Shown here piece by piece: positions 1 to 5,265 of a stretch of DNA of 5,265 bases. This DNA is from Chloroflexota bacterium (lineage in GTDB: Bacteria > Desulfobacterota > Desulfuromonadia > Desulfuromonadales > Geopsychrobacteraceae): the NCBI GenBank assembly GCA_015222355.1, contig JADFVC010000097.1, forward strand, positions 1 through 5,265, given 5' to 3'. The translations under genes and the position numbers were made by a program. A model generated the notes under the pieces. That model did not search any database. It saw only the letters and a program-made list of their open reading frames with translations, and had not been told where the DNA came from. The stretch's first letter is position 1, and each line of letters begins with the position of its first letter.

Positions 1-754
1 GATCGGAACTGGCTTTCAGCACCAGTGGGATCAACTCGTTTTCAACCCGGTCGCTTTCGATCCGCATGCTTGGTCCGGAAATGCTGATGGCACCGACAAT
101 CCTTCTGGTGTAGTCGCGGATCGGGGCAGCAATGCAGCGTACCCCCTGATCCAGTTCCTCATCATCAAAGGCATAGCCCTGTTCCCGAACCTTGGCCAGT
201 TCGGCTTTGAGTGCTTCCGGGCTGGTCAAAGTCGTAGGGGTGTGCTGGACAAGCTTGCTGCTCGCCAAAAGATCGTCCAGTTCTTCGTCCGACATGAAGG
301 CCATGTGAACTTTGCCGGACGCCGTGCAGTACGTCGGCAGGCGTGAGCCGACGCGGGAAACGACTCTGACGGTCAGGCTGGTTTCGACAACATCAAGGTA
401 GACTGTGTGTTGATCTTTGTAGATGGCAACATAGGCAGTTTCATTGCAGTTTTCGACAACCTGCTCAAGGATCGGCTTGGCTTGGCGCAGCAAACCCATC
501 TGCTTGATGAAGGTCTGTCCGAGTTCCAGAGCTTTCAGCCCAAGACGATAGTTTTCCGTTGCCTTGTTCTGTTCGATGTAACCACGTGATTCCAGCGTTG
601 CCAGCAGTCGGAAGACGTTGTTTTTGTGAAGTTTCAAGCGTTTGCTCAGCTCGGTGACGCCCAGCTCGTCAACATCGTCATGAAACTGTTCGAGCAGGTC
701 GAGAGCGTGAGAAACTGCCTGGATGATATATTCCGACTTGTCTTTTTTGACCAT
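1..754 (-). CDS. IclR-family transcriptional regulator, C-terminus cut by window edge
   Basis: Read on the minus strand this gives 251 residues from an ATG at 754, open to the window edge. IclR proteins are usually about 250-270 residues, so only the last few are missing. Residues about 9-63 form the N-terminal winged helix-turn-helix; the helix pair sits in LGVTELSKRLKLHKNNVFRL (31-50), followed by the wing at LESRGYIEQ. The effector domain follows, with family landmarks GSRLPTYCTASGK (136-148) and the C-terminal block EELDQGVRCIAAPIRD (199-214), then GAISISGPS (221-229). The start is fixed by AGAAGGG eight bases upstream (763-769). IclR proteins act as dimers that bind a small metabolite and repress or activate nearby catabolic genes, often including their own. 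The ligand cannot be told from sequence. No other regulated gene is seen in the window; a target may lie beyond the left edge. Family call is firm; function of this member is unknown. Confidence 0.95.
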   Translation of the reverse strand, partial: MVKKDKSEYIIQAVSHALDLLEQFHDDVDELGVTELSKRLKLHKNNVFRLLATLESRGYIEQNKATENYRLGLKALELGQTFIKQMGLLRQAKPILEQVVENCNETAYVAIYKDQHTVYLDVVETSLTVRVVSRVGSRLPTYCTASGKVHMAFMSDEELDDLLASSKLVQHTPTTLTSPEALKAELAKVREQGYAFDDEELDQGVRCIAAPIRDYTRRIVGAISISGPSMRIESDRVENELIPLVLKASSD

Positions 755-797
755 TGCCTTTACCCTTCTTGGGAATTTTTTATATATAAGACAGGTG

Positions 798-827
798 ATT
801 CTAGCCTCGGGAAGAATAGTCTGTCAA
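798..827 (-). promoter_or_regulatory. Proximal sigma70-like promoter of the IclR gene
   Basis: On the minus strand TTGACA (822-827) is followed after 18 bases by TAGAAT (798-803). Transcription would start near 791, giving a leader of roughly 37 bases before the ATG at 754. An 8-bp perfect palindrome, TGTATACA (830-837), lies just upstream of the -35 box and could be an operator, which is inference only. Confidence 0.55.
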
Positions 828-877
828 GCTGTATACAACAGTGTTTTTGCCCCCCCTCCTCATGAATTTTTTTCGTA

Positions 878-906
878 ATTATAGAATGCTGTTCTGTTCG
901 TGTCAA
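878..906 (-). promoter_or_regulatory. Distal promoter with perfect sigma70 consensus
   Basis: On the minus strand the sequence reads TTGACA (901-906), 17 bases, TATAAT (878-883), which is the exact consensus hexamers at the optimal spacing. Transcription would start near 871 and run through the proximal promoter into the IclR gene with a leader of about 117 bases. The leader contains a G-rich run (seven G at 850-856 on the minus strand). Assignment to the IclR gene follows from orientation and the absence of any other gene between. Confidence 0.65.
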
Positions 907-919
907 ATTCAGTGTGGCG

Positions 920-933
920 ATATTATTTAATAT
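920..933. promoter_or_regulatory. AT-only palindrome upstream of the distal promoter
   Basis: ATATTA-TT-TAATAT is a perfect inverted repeat with 6-bp arms made only of A and T. It is centred about 55 bases upstream of the predicted distal start site. That is where an UP element contacting the RNA polymerase alpha subunit would sit, and it could equally be a protein-binding operator. The role is inferred from position. Confidence 0.35.
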
Positions 934-1079
934 TCGGTTGGCAGCCCGATCTGGCTTGGCCGGGAGGTGCAAAACGTCTGCACTGAAGTGACGATGAGCG
1001 CTGTATTCAAATAGCGTTCATCCAGAAACTCCAGATAAGCACGATGAAGGTCCGTATGGGAAACTAATTGTTGCTGCAC

Positions 1080-1214
1080 TCGCAAAAAGTCCGATCCCGA
1101 TCTGAAAATTGTCGTTTTGAGAAAACCGGCTTCCGCATTTTCCATATAGTTGATTTTTCGGGCCAGCCGGTGGGTAGATGGCCCCCGGAGTTTGTTGTTT
1201 GAGACTTTTTGCGA
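1080..1214. repeat. Spaced perfect 12-bp inverted repeat bounding about 135 bp
   Basis: TCGCAAAAAGTC at 1080-1091 and its exact reverse complement GACTTTTTGCGA at 1203-1214 enclose 111 bases. The enclosed stretch contains two further 6-bp inverted repeats that share bases, so alternative foldings are possible. Size, terminal inverted repeats and lack of coding content would suit a MITE-like or REP-type element, but no target-site duplication was identified. Whether it recurs elsewhere in the genome cannot be seen from one window. Confidence 0.4.
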
Positions 1215-1555
1215 AACCATTCAATTGTCGGATCATATTTCCCCAGCCGTTGACAGCAAAAAAAAGGTGCATGCAGAGTCGCACTTGGCATGACCTTTGG
1301 GACTTCTGTAAACAGTTCTTTTCCGGCGCTATATTCGAATTCGTGATGGATGATAACCTTGACAGCAGTAACGTCGATATTGTGGGCGATTTTGCATGCT
1401 ATGGGAAGGGGAAGTGTACAGAGACTGCTTGCGAAAAGGACCCGTTTCATCAGTTAAGAAAGTCCGGGAAAGTTAGTAGAACAACATTTTGTGTTCTGCT
1501 TGCAATAGACCGTTTGGGGCATGTCGATCGGACATTCTTTATCGTTTTATTTGGT

Positions 1556-2743
1556 TTATTTAATCAGTTCCAGCAAAACGCTGGTGGCATAACTCCCCTT
1601 GGGCAGGGTGAATTCAAGGACCAATTCGTTTCCTGTTGCGGCGAGGATTTTCGGGTTTATGAGGGGCACGCGCAGCGGGCGTCTTTCCCCCGGCATACTG
1701 AGCCCGAGCCCCTGTTTCCAGCTTGTTAATGATAGCCCGGTGTTCTGAAGGATGCGCTCTTCGCTTTTGCCTGGCTGACCGCATGCCAACATGACTTTAT
1801 GGCCGAATAGAGGGGCGGACGGACTGATTTCAAAACAATCAGCCCGGGGCTGTTCTTTTTCAGCGGATGTGACCCGGAAGCAGGCTCCATTTGCGTGCTT
1901 GACGGCGATATCGCCATCGTACAATTGTTGCAGGTTCGGTAGCCGCTGCTCAAGCAGTTGATCGAACAGCTGCGATTGTGAGGCGGACAGATAGAGCCGG
2001 AGCAGATTGCGCGGTAAGGATTTCACGGCAACCTGGTGAGATTTTCCCTCAAGCAGGCAACGGACCAGACGGCGTTCATCTCGCATGCGCCGGGGGAGCT
2101 TGTCGAGACAGGCGGACAGGTCGCCGGCGCGATACGCGACTGCCGCCGCCTGCCAGTCGGTATTTCGGATCAGTACGGGATCACCAAGGAACTCGGAGCA
2201 AAAATCTTCGTAACTGCCCTGTAAAAACAGCAATCCCAGCCGCGCGGAATTGCCCAAAACGCCGTAACGTTGTTCGCCGAAACGGTTGGGTGTGCCCCGC
2301 TCATGTAGTTGTTGCAGGATGGCCTCAGCACGCTGCGCGGCGTCGCGGTGAGTGTTACGCAAACGAATGGTAAACCGATTGCCGGCCAGATGACCGAGTC
2401 GCAGTTTGTTGCCATGTAGCTCCTGCCGCAGGATCTGTGCCTTGCGCAATTGCAATGCGGCAACGCGGTCGGCGCAGCGGGCGGGAATAGAAATCATTTG
2501 TCGGGTGCGGGCGCGGGCATCTTTGAGCCCGGCATAACCGATTTCCCGTTCTTTCAGGCGCAGACCCTTGCTGACCTGGCTGAGCAGTTCACGGGTTGTT
2601 ATGCCCGTTTTTTCAACCCACAGATAAAGGTGCTCGCCGCGACCGGAACAGGGGTAGAGCGGGAGTTCCTCAACCTGAAAATCCTCCGGCTGTTCCTTGT
2701 AGATGCCGTCTGTGCCCGGCAGGTCTGCTGTCAGCCAGTTCAC
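1556..2743 (-). CDS. truD: tRNA pseudouridine(13) synthase TruD
   Basis: The 395-residue product isomerises uridine 13 in the D-arm of tRNA to pseudouridine in the cytoplasm. Family signatures appear in order: the N-terminal PEDFQVEE (19-26), the catalytic block GYAGLKDARARTRQ (69-82) with the nucleophile Asp75, NRFGEQRYG (153-161), LYLSASQSQLF (250-260) in the TRUD insertion domain, GERRPL (352-357) and the C-terminal LPKGSYATSVLLEL (380-393). Length is slightly above the E. coli enzyme (about 350 residues). The start codon is GTG, supported by GAGGAG at 2749-2754 with five bases of spacing, and it overlaps the trmB stop as GTGA, so translation is probably coupled to trmB. No good intrinsic terminator follows; only weak short hairpins without a U tract occur at 1478-1497 and 1521-1535. 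The catalytic Asp and flanking motif are intact, so the enzyme should be active. Confidence 0.97.
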   Translation of the reverse strand: MNWLTADLPGTDGIYKEQPEDFQVEELPLYPCSGRGEHLYLWVEKTGITTRELLSQVSKGLRLKEREIGYAGLKDARARTRQMISIPARCADRVAALQLRKAQILRQELHGNKLRLGHLAGNRFTIRLRNTHRDAAQRAEAILQQLHERGTPNRFGEQRYGVLGNSARLGLLFLQGSYEDFCSEFLGDPVLIRNTDWQAAAVAYRAGDLSACLDKLPRRMRDERRLVRCLLEGKSHQVAVKSLPRNLLRLYLSASQSQLFDQLLEQRLPNLQQLYDGDIAVKHANGACFRVTSAEKEQPRADCFEISPSAPLFGHKVMLACGQPGKSEERILQNTGLSLTSWKQGLGLSMPGERRPLRVPLINPKILAATGNELVLEFTLPKGSYATSVLLELIK

Positions 2744-3429
2744 TCGGTCTCCTCGGGCCAGCGCAACCGAAAGCCTTTCTGCAGTCTCGGCGGTTCGATC
2801 TGCACACCGGCTTTACGAGCATAGCGGCAGAAGTAGATCGGTTGTCCCAGGTCGAGAAACCGGCACATGTATTTGGAGACCGGATAGTCACCGAGGTCAT
2901 GGGTGTAGGGCGTTGTATGCTGATTGACAAACCGTTCGTCGTCCGCCAGAATCTCCCCGGTTGATGCGCCGTAGTCCGCGAAGTCGGTGGTGAAATTCAG
3001 GACTCCTCCCGGCAGTAGGCAGTAGAGGGCCAGGTTGAGAAAATCGTTGTTTAACAGACGCCTTTTACGATGGCGTTTTTTCGGCCAGGGATCTGGGCAG
3101 TTAATGTAGATCCGTTTCAGGCTCTGCTCTCCCAGATATTGGTACATCAGGTAACGGGCCTCAATACGCATCATCCGGATATTGTTGAGACCGGAGGTTT
3201 CAATACGGCTGCAGGTCTGGCGACAGCCCTGATTGAAAATGTCGATGGCAACAAAATTCATCTCTGGATGTTGTCTGGCAATCTGGATGACAAAGTCGCC
3301 GATGCCGCAGCCGACCTCCAGAGCGAGCGGGTGGTTATTGCCGAACAGGGCAGCGAAGCTCCCGGCCTTTTTTAATTGTGCCTCGGGGATAAAAATCGGC
3401 GAGGTGATCAGGGTCATTCTTTGGGGCAT
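2740..3429 (-). CDS. trmB: tRNA (guanine(46)-N7)-methyltransferase TrmB
   Basis: The 229-residue product uses S-adenosylmethionine to methylate N7 of guanine 46 in the tRNA variable loop. The Rossmann-type fold shows motif I EVGCGIGD (38-45), an acidic residue after strand 2 in AIDIF (Asp63), and the family hallmark PDPWPKKRH (112-120), with Arg/Lys-rich residues continuing to 124. TTDF (147-150) and the C-terminal SKYMCRFLDLGQPIYF (185-200) match the substrate-binding region. The usual EIGFG motif is here EVGCG, a tolerable variation. The ATG at 3429 has no clear Shine-Dalgarno; a second ATG at 3417 (residue 5) has none either, so the exact start is uncertain. It lies downstream of the cytochrome gene across a strong hairpin and overlaps truD by 4 bp, making trmB-truD a tRNA-modification pair. 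Confidence 0.95.
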   Translation of the reverse strand: MPQRMTLITSPIFIPEAQLKKAGSFAALFGNNHPLALEVGCGIGDFVIQIARQHPEMNFVAIDIFNQGCRQTCSRIETSGLNNIRMMRIEARYLMYQYLGEQSLKRIYINCPDPWPKKRHRKRRLLNNDFLNLALYCLLPGGVLNFTTDFADYGASTGEILADDERFVNQHTTPYTHDLGDYPVSKYMCRFLDLGQPIYFCRYARKAGVQIEPPRLQKGFRLRWPEETE

Positions 3430-3446
3430 GAGTCTGTCTGTGTGAT

Positions 3447-3488
3447 CTAGGAGGCTGCCGGACTATCCATATGCCGGCAGCCTCCTAG
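3447..3488. repeat. Perfect 15-bp-arm hairpin between cytochrome and trmB
   Basis: The arms CTAGGAGGCTGCCGG (3447-3461) and its exact complement (3474-3488) flank a 12-base loop. The structure can form on either strand. It contains the TAG stop of the cytochrome gene (3487-3485) and ends 17 bases before the trmB start. No T tract follows on either side, so it is not a textbook intrinsic terminator. It may stabilise the cytochrome mRNA 3' end, attenuate read-through into trmB, or be a dispersed REP-type palindrome. The minus-strand 5' arm holds AGGAGG, which would be buried in the stem. Confidence 0.75.
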
Positions 3489-3817
3489 CGAAGGTTATAG
3501 AGATAATCGCTGATTGTCTTCAGCTCTATTGTTGAGGTTGTGTTGTAGCTCGGCATAAAGCCCTTTTTGCGTGATTCCGTATGCGCAACCAACTGCACGC
3601 TGATCTGTTTTGCCGTGAGGCGGCTGCCGATCTGGTCGAGCCCCGCTGCCAGTGAGCCGCCATCCCCTGCAAGTTTGTGACAAGCCTTGCAACCGAGGGC
3701 GTTGATCAGCTGGCGGGCTTGCCGCGCTGTTTCCGTTGCCTCTTCCGCTTGCTGGGCAAAAGCGGTCAAGGCGGAAAAAAGCATTAAACTGACGATAATG
3801 AGACTTCTGATCGGCAT
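3485..3817 (-). CDS. Small exported mono-heme c-type cytochrome
   Basis: From the ATG at 3817 the product is 110 residues. It starts with a signal peptide: Arg4, a hydrophobic core at about 5-20, and a likely cleavage after AFA (19-21). The mature part carries one heme c site, CKACH (43-47, proximal ligand His47), and a likely distal methionine ligand in FMPSY (Met88), the arrangement of class I cytochromes c. It should work in the periplasm as a small electron carrier or as a subunit of a redox complex; the partner is unknown. A TTG at 3841 would add eight residues ahead of the signal peptide. ATG 3817 is preferred because it gives a normal signal peptide and because a candidate promoter would start transcription near 3844, leaving no leader for the TTG. 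The Shine-Dalgarno is weak (GGGA in TTGGGAAAATAGC). Its stop codon lies inside the downstream hairpin. It precedes trmB on the same strand without an obvious functional link. Confidence 0.88.
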   Translation of the reverse strand: MPIRSLIIVSLMLFSALTAFAQQAEEATETARQARQLINALGCKACHKLAGDGGSLAAGLDQIGSRLTAKQISVQLVAHTESRKKGFMPSYNTTSTIELKTISDYLYNLR

Positions 3818-3850
3818 GCTATTTTCCCAATGGTTTTTCAAACAGACATC

Positions 3851-3879
3851 ACTCTACCTGCTGTGGCTGTTGATTGCAA
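3851..3879 (-). promoter_or_regulatory. Candidate promoter of the cytochrome gene
   Basis: On the minus strand TTGCAA (3874-3879) and TAGAGT (3851-3856) are separated by 17 bases. This predicts a start near 3844 and a leader of about 27 bases before the ATG at 3817. Both hexamers deviate from consensus. The -35 box shares bases with that of a candidate divergent promoter. Confidence 0.35.
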
Positions 3880-3898
3880 TGGTTCCGCCGGTCATAGT
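3870..3898 (+). promoter_or_regulatory. Candidate promoter of the aminotransferase gene
   Basis: TTGATT (3870-3875) and CATAGT (3893-3898) are separated by 17 bases, predicting a start near 3905 and a leader of about 74 bases. The match is moderate. A second weak option is TTGCAT near 3922 with TAAGCT 18 bases on. Confidence 0.3.
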
Positions 3899-3966
3899 GA
3901 GGCTTTTACCGGGAAATGGGTTGCATTCGTTCAGAAAGCAGGATTAAGCTTGTACCCCGTGCTTGC

Positions 3967-3974
3967 AGGAGGAG
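3967..3974 (+). promoter_or_regulatory. Strong Shine-Dalgarno deciding the aminotransferase start
   Basis: AGGAGGAG ends four bases before the ATG at 3979 (six after AGGAGG). It selects this ATG over an in-frame ATG at 3916, whose extra 21 residues do not resemble the family N-terminus. Confidence 0.85.
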
Positions 3975-3978
3975 AATT

Positions 3979-5145
3979 ATGCAGATCAACATGTCGCAGC
4001 GTTCGCAGCTGGTCACGCCTTTTTTGGCGATGGAAGTGATGGAGCGCGCCAAGGAGATGGACGCCGCCGGGCGGGAGATCATCTATCTCTGTCTCGGGGA
4101 GCCGGATTTTACGACTCCACCGGCGATTCTGGCGGCGACCGGTCAGGCTCTGGCCGAAGGGGCGACCTCCTACACTCATTCCCAGGGGTTGATCGAACTG
4201 CGGCAGGAGATCTGCCGTCACTACCGTGATTATTACGGGGTGAAGATTGTCCCTGAGCAGGTGATTGTCTCTTCCGGAACCAGCCCCTTGATGATGTTGT
4301 TGTTTTCCGCCCTGTTGGAGGATGGGGATGAGTTGATCCTGCCTGACCCCGGCTATGCCTGCTATCCGGGATTTGTTAAGTTTGCCGGCGGCCGCCCGAT
4401 CAGTGTGCGGACTGACGCGGCCGATGGTTTTCAGCCGCGGTTCGAGTCGGTTGAGCCGTTGCTGACGGAAAAAACGCGTGGGTTGTTGATCAATTCTCCT
4501 TCAAATCCAGCTGGTTCAATTTTATCCGGGGCTGAGATGCAGGCGCTGGCGGAGTTGCCGATACCGATTATCTCCGATGAAATTTATCATGGTCTGACTT
4601 ACGAAGGTGAGGAGCACTGTATCTTGGAATTTACTGAGGATGCTTTTGTTTTGGGCGGTTTTTCCAAGGCCTATGCAATGACGGGCTGGCGACTCGGATT
4701 TCTCATCTCTCCTCTTGCATGTGTACGGACACTACAGATCCTGCATCAGAATTTCCTGATTTGTGCCAACCATTTTGTGCAACGAGGTGGTATTGCGGCC
4801 CTGCAGCAATGCCAGGAAGATGTTGCCGAGATGCGGAGAGTTTATGATCAGCGGCGAAAAGAATTGGTGAGGCGTTTGCGAGAACTTGGATTCGGAGTTC
4901 ACTTTGAGCCGAAAGGAGCGTTCTACGTCCTCGCCGATGCTCGACATATTGATAGCGATTCGCAAAGACTGTCCCTGGACATATTAGAAAAAGCAGGGGT
5001 TGCAGTAACCCCTGGCATCGATTTTGGTGAAGGGGCAGAGGGTTTTCTGCGCTTCTCCTATACCCGCCCATTTGATGAAATTGTTGCCGCGATGGAACGG
5101 ATTGAGAGCTATTTGCAGCAACGTGGTATCCGCACGAAAAGTTAA
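3979..5145 (+). CDS. Class I/II PLP-dependent aminotransferase
   Basis: The 388-residue product is a fold-type I aminotransferase of the aspartate aminotransferase superfamily and should transfer an amino group between an amino acid and a 2-oxoacid in the cytoplasm. Visible landmarks are GEPDFTTP (40-47), Tyr65 in the SYTHSQG segment, SSGTSPLMM (98-106) at the PLP phosphate site, NSPSNPAG (172-179), SDEIYHG (199-205) with Asp200 contacting the pyridine nitrogen and Tyr203, GGFSKAYAMTGWRLG (226-240) with Lys230 as the Schiff-base lysine and Arg238, and FLRFSYT (356-362) with Arg358 binding the substrate carboxylate. All catalytic residues are present and the length is normal for the family. 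The substrate (aspartate, alanine, aromatic or other) cannot be assigned from these motifs. It is transcribed divergently from the cytochrome gene and appears monocistronic within the window. A short perfect hairpin lies within its 3' part at 4994-5014. Confidence 0.95.
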   Translation: MQINMSQRSQLVTPFLAMEVMERAKEMDAAGREIIYLCLGEPDFTTPPAILAATGQALAEGATSYTHSQGLIELRQEICRHYRDYYGVKIVPEQVIVSSGTSPLMMLLFSALLEDGDELILPDPGYACYPGFVKFAGGRPISVRTDAADGFQPRFESVEPLLTEKTRGLLINSPSNPAGSILSGAEMQALAELPIPIISDEIYHGLTYEGEEHCILEFTEDAFVLGGFSKAYAMTGWRLGFLISPLACVRTLQILHQNFLICANHFVQRGGIAALQQCQEDVAEMRRVYDQRRKELVRRLRELGFGVHFEPKGAFYVLADARHIDSDSQRLSLDILEKAGVAVTPGIDFGEGAEGFLRFSYTRPFDEIVAAMERIESYLQQRGIRTKS

Positions 5146-5242
5146 ATTTCATGTAACTATTCAGAATGAGTGCTGATGTGCCGGTGCCGCCCATTCCAAG
5201 GGCCGCCGATTGAATGAATACATGGCCATCCCTGGGGCTTGA

Positions 5243-5263
5243 CTGTCGCCATCCGGGCGACAG
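5243..5263. terminator. Terminator-like hairpin at the right edge
   Basis: CTGTCGCC (5243-5250) pairs perfectly with GGCGACAG (5256-5263) across a 5-base loop, about 100 bases after the aminotransferase stop. The window ends two bases later, so a T tract cannot be checked. It could end aminotransferase transcription or that of a convergent gene to the right. The stretch 5146-5242 shows no other feature. Confidence 0.4.
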
Positions 5264-5265
5264 AC

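Larger units (their letters stand above)
907..1555. other. Long intergenic region without a convincing intact gene
   Basis: Between the IclR promoters and the end of truD there are about 650 bases in which no frame has a good start, Shine-Dalgarno and recognisable protein. On the minus strand three frames stay open for 88-128 codons and overlap each other: 1450-1064, 1284-1018 and 1220-927. Parts of them look protein-like, for example residues about 20-60 of the first and the last 60 residues of the third, but none is recognisable. An in-frame TAA lies just before the ATG at 1450 and no ribosome site is visible. This may be a decayed gene. The region also holds an eight-A run (1258-1265), the spaced inverted repeat at 1080-1214, smaller inverted repeats (CCGGCT 1126-1131 with AGCCGG 1165-1170; GGGCCA 1160-1165 with TGGCCC 1179-1184) and a direct repeat of TTGACAGCA near 1249 and 1360. 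No tRNA or known structured RNA was recognised. Confidence 0.6.

Noticed and set aside
1195..1265. Resemblance of GCGAAACCATTC to the c-di-GMP (GEMM) riboswitch core
   Set aside because: The rest of the conserved core, its stems and a downstream plus-strand gene are absent.
1521..1535. Short hairpin ATGTC-GATCG-GACAT as truD terminator
   Set aside because: Only five base pairs, and the T-rich stretch follows on the plus strand, the wrong side for truD.
1178..1729. 183-codon open frame on the plus strand
   Set aside because: It lies antisense to the 3' end of truD for about 170 bases, has no Shine-Dalgarno, and its protein is Cys/Phe-rich and unlike any family I know.
3818..3841. N-terminal extension of the cytochrome from a TTG at 3841
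   Set aside because: It adds a charged/polar stretch before the signal peptide and lacks a good ribosome site; ATG 3817 fits better, though the TTG is not excluded.
3865..3880. Sigma54-like TGGC...TTGC upstream of the aminotransferase
   Set aside because: The GG to GC distance is one base shorter than the strictly conserved spacing and the ACG following TGGC is missing.
3830..4039. 69-codon plus-strand frame in the divergent region
   Set aside because: No ribosome site; it runs 60 bases into the aminotransferase in another frame and uses that gene's Shine-Dalgarno as coding sequence.
5161..5265. Minus-strand frame open from the right edge to a stop at 5161-5163 (34 residues)
   Set aside because: Too short to judge, no recognisable motif, and the edge hairpin lies within it; a convergent gene entering from the right cannot be excluded.

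Overview
The window looks like ordinary chromosomal DNA from a Gram-negative bacterium of moderate GC content. It has short Shine-Dalgarno-led genes, sigma70-type promoters, a secreted mono-heme c-type cytochrome and housekeeping tRNA-modification genes. The general style recalls Desulfuromonas/Pelobacter/Geobacter-type bacteria, but that is an impression and no marker gene here proves it. I see no phage, plasmid, CRISPR, rRNA or tRNA signature.

Layout, left to right. (1) Positions 1-754, minus strand: an IclR-family transcriptional regulator, nearly complete, running off the left edge. Upstream of it, at 798-906, are two tandem sigma70-like promoters facing the gene; the distal one is a perfect consensus match. 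(2) Positions 907-1555: about 650 bases with no convincing intact gene, several inverted repeats (including a spaced 12-bp perfect pair) and a few frames that may be remnants of a decayed gene. (3) Positions 1556-3817, minus strand: a cytochrome c -> trmB -> truD gene series. trmB and truD overlap by 4 bp (GTGA) and should be translationally coupled. A perfect 15-bp-arm hairpin lies between the cytochrome and trmB. (4) Positions 3818-3978: a divergent promoter region. (5) Positions 3979-5145, plus strand: a class I/II PLP-dependent aminotransferase with a strong Shine-Dalgarno. (6) Positions 5146-5265: non-coding tail with a terminator-like hairpin at the edge.

Functionally, trmB (m7G46) and truD (pseudouridine 13) both modify tRNA and form the only evident functional unit. 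The cytochrome, aminotransferase and IclR regulator have no clear pathway link to them; the IclR target is probably outside the window on the left. No previously undescribed multi-gene system is evident. The items most worth a second look are the non-coding structures: the hairpin at 3447-3488, the inverted repeat at 1080-1214 and the promoter architecture upstream of the IclR gene.
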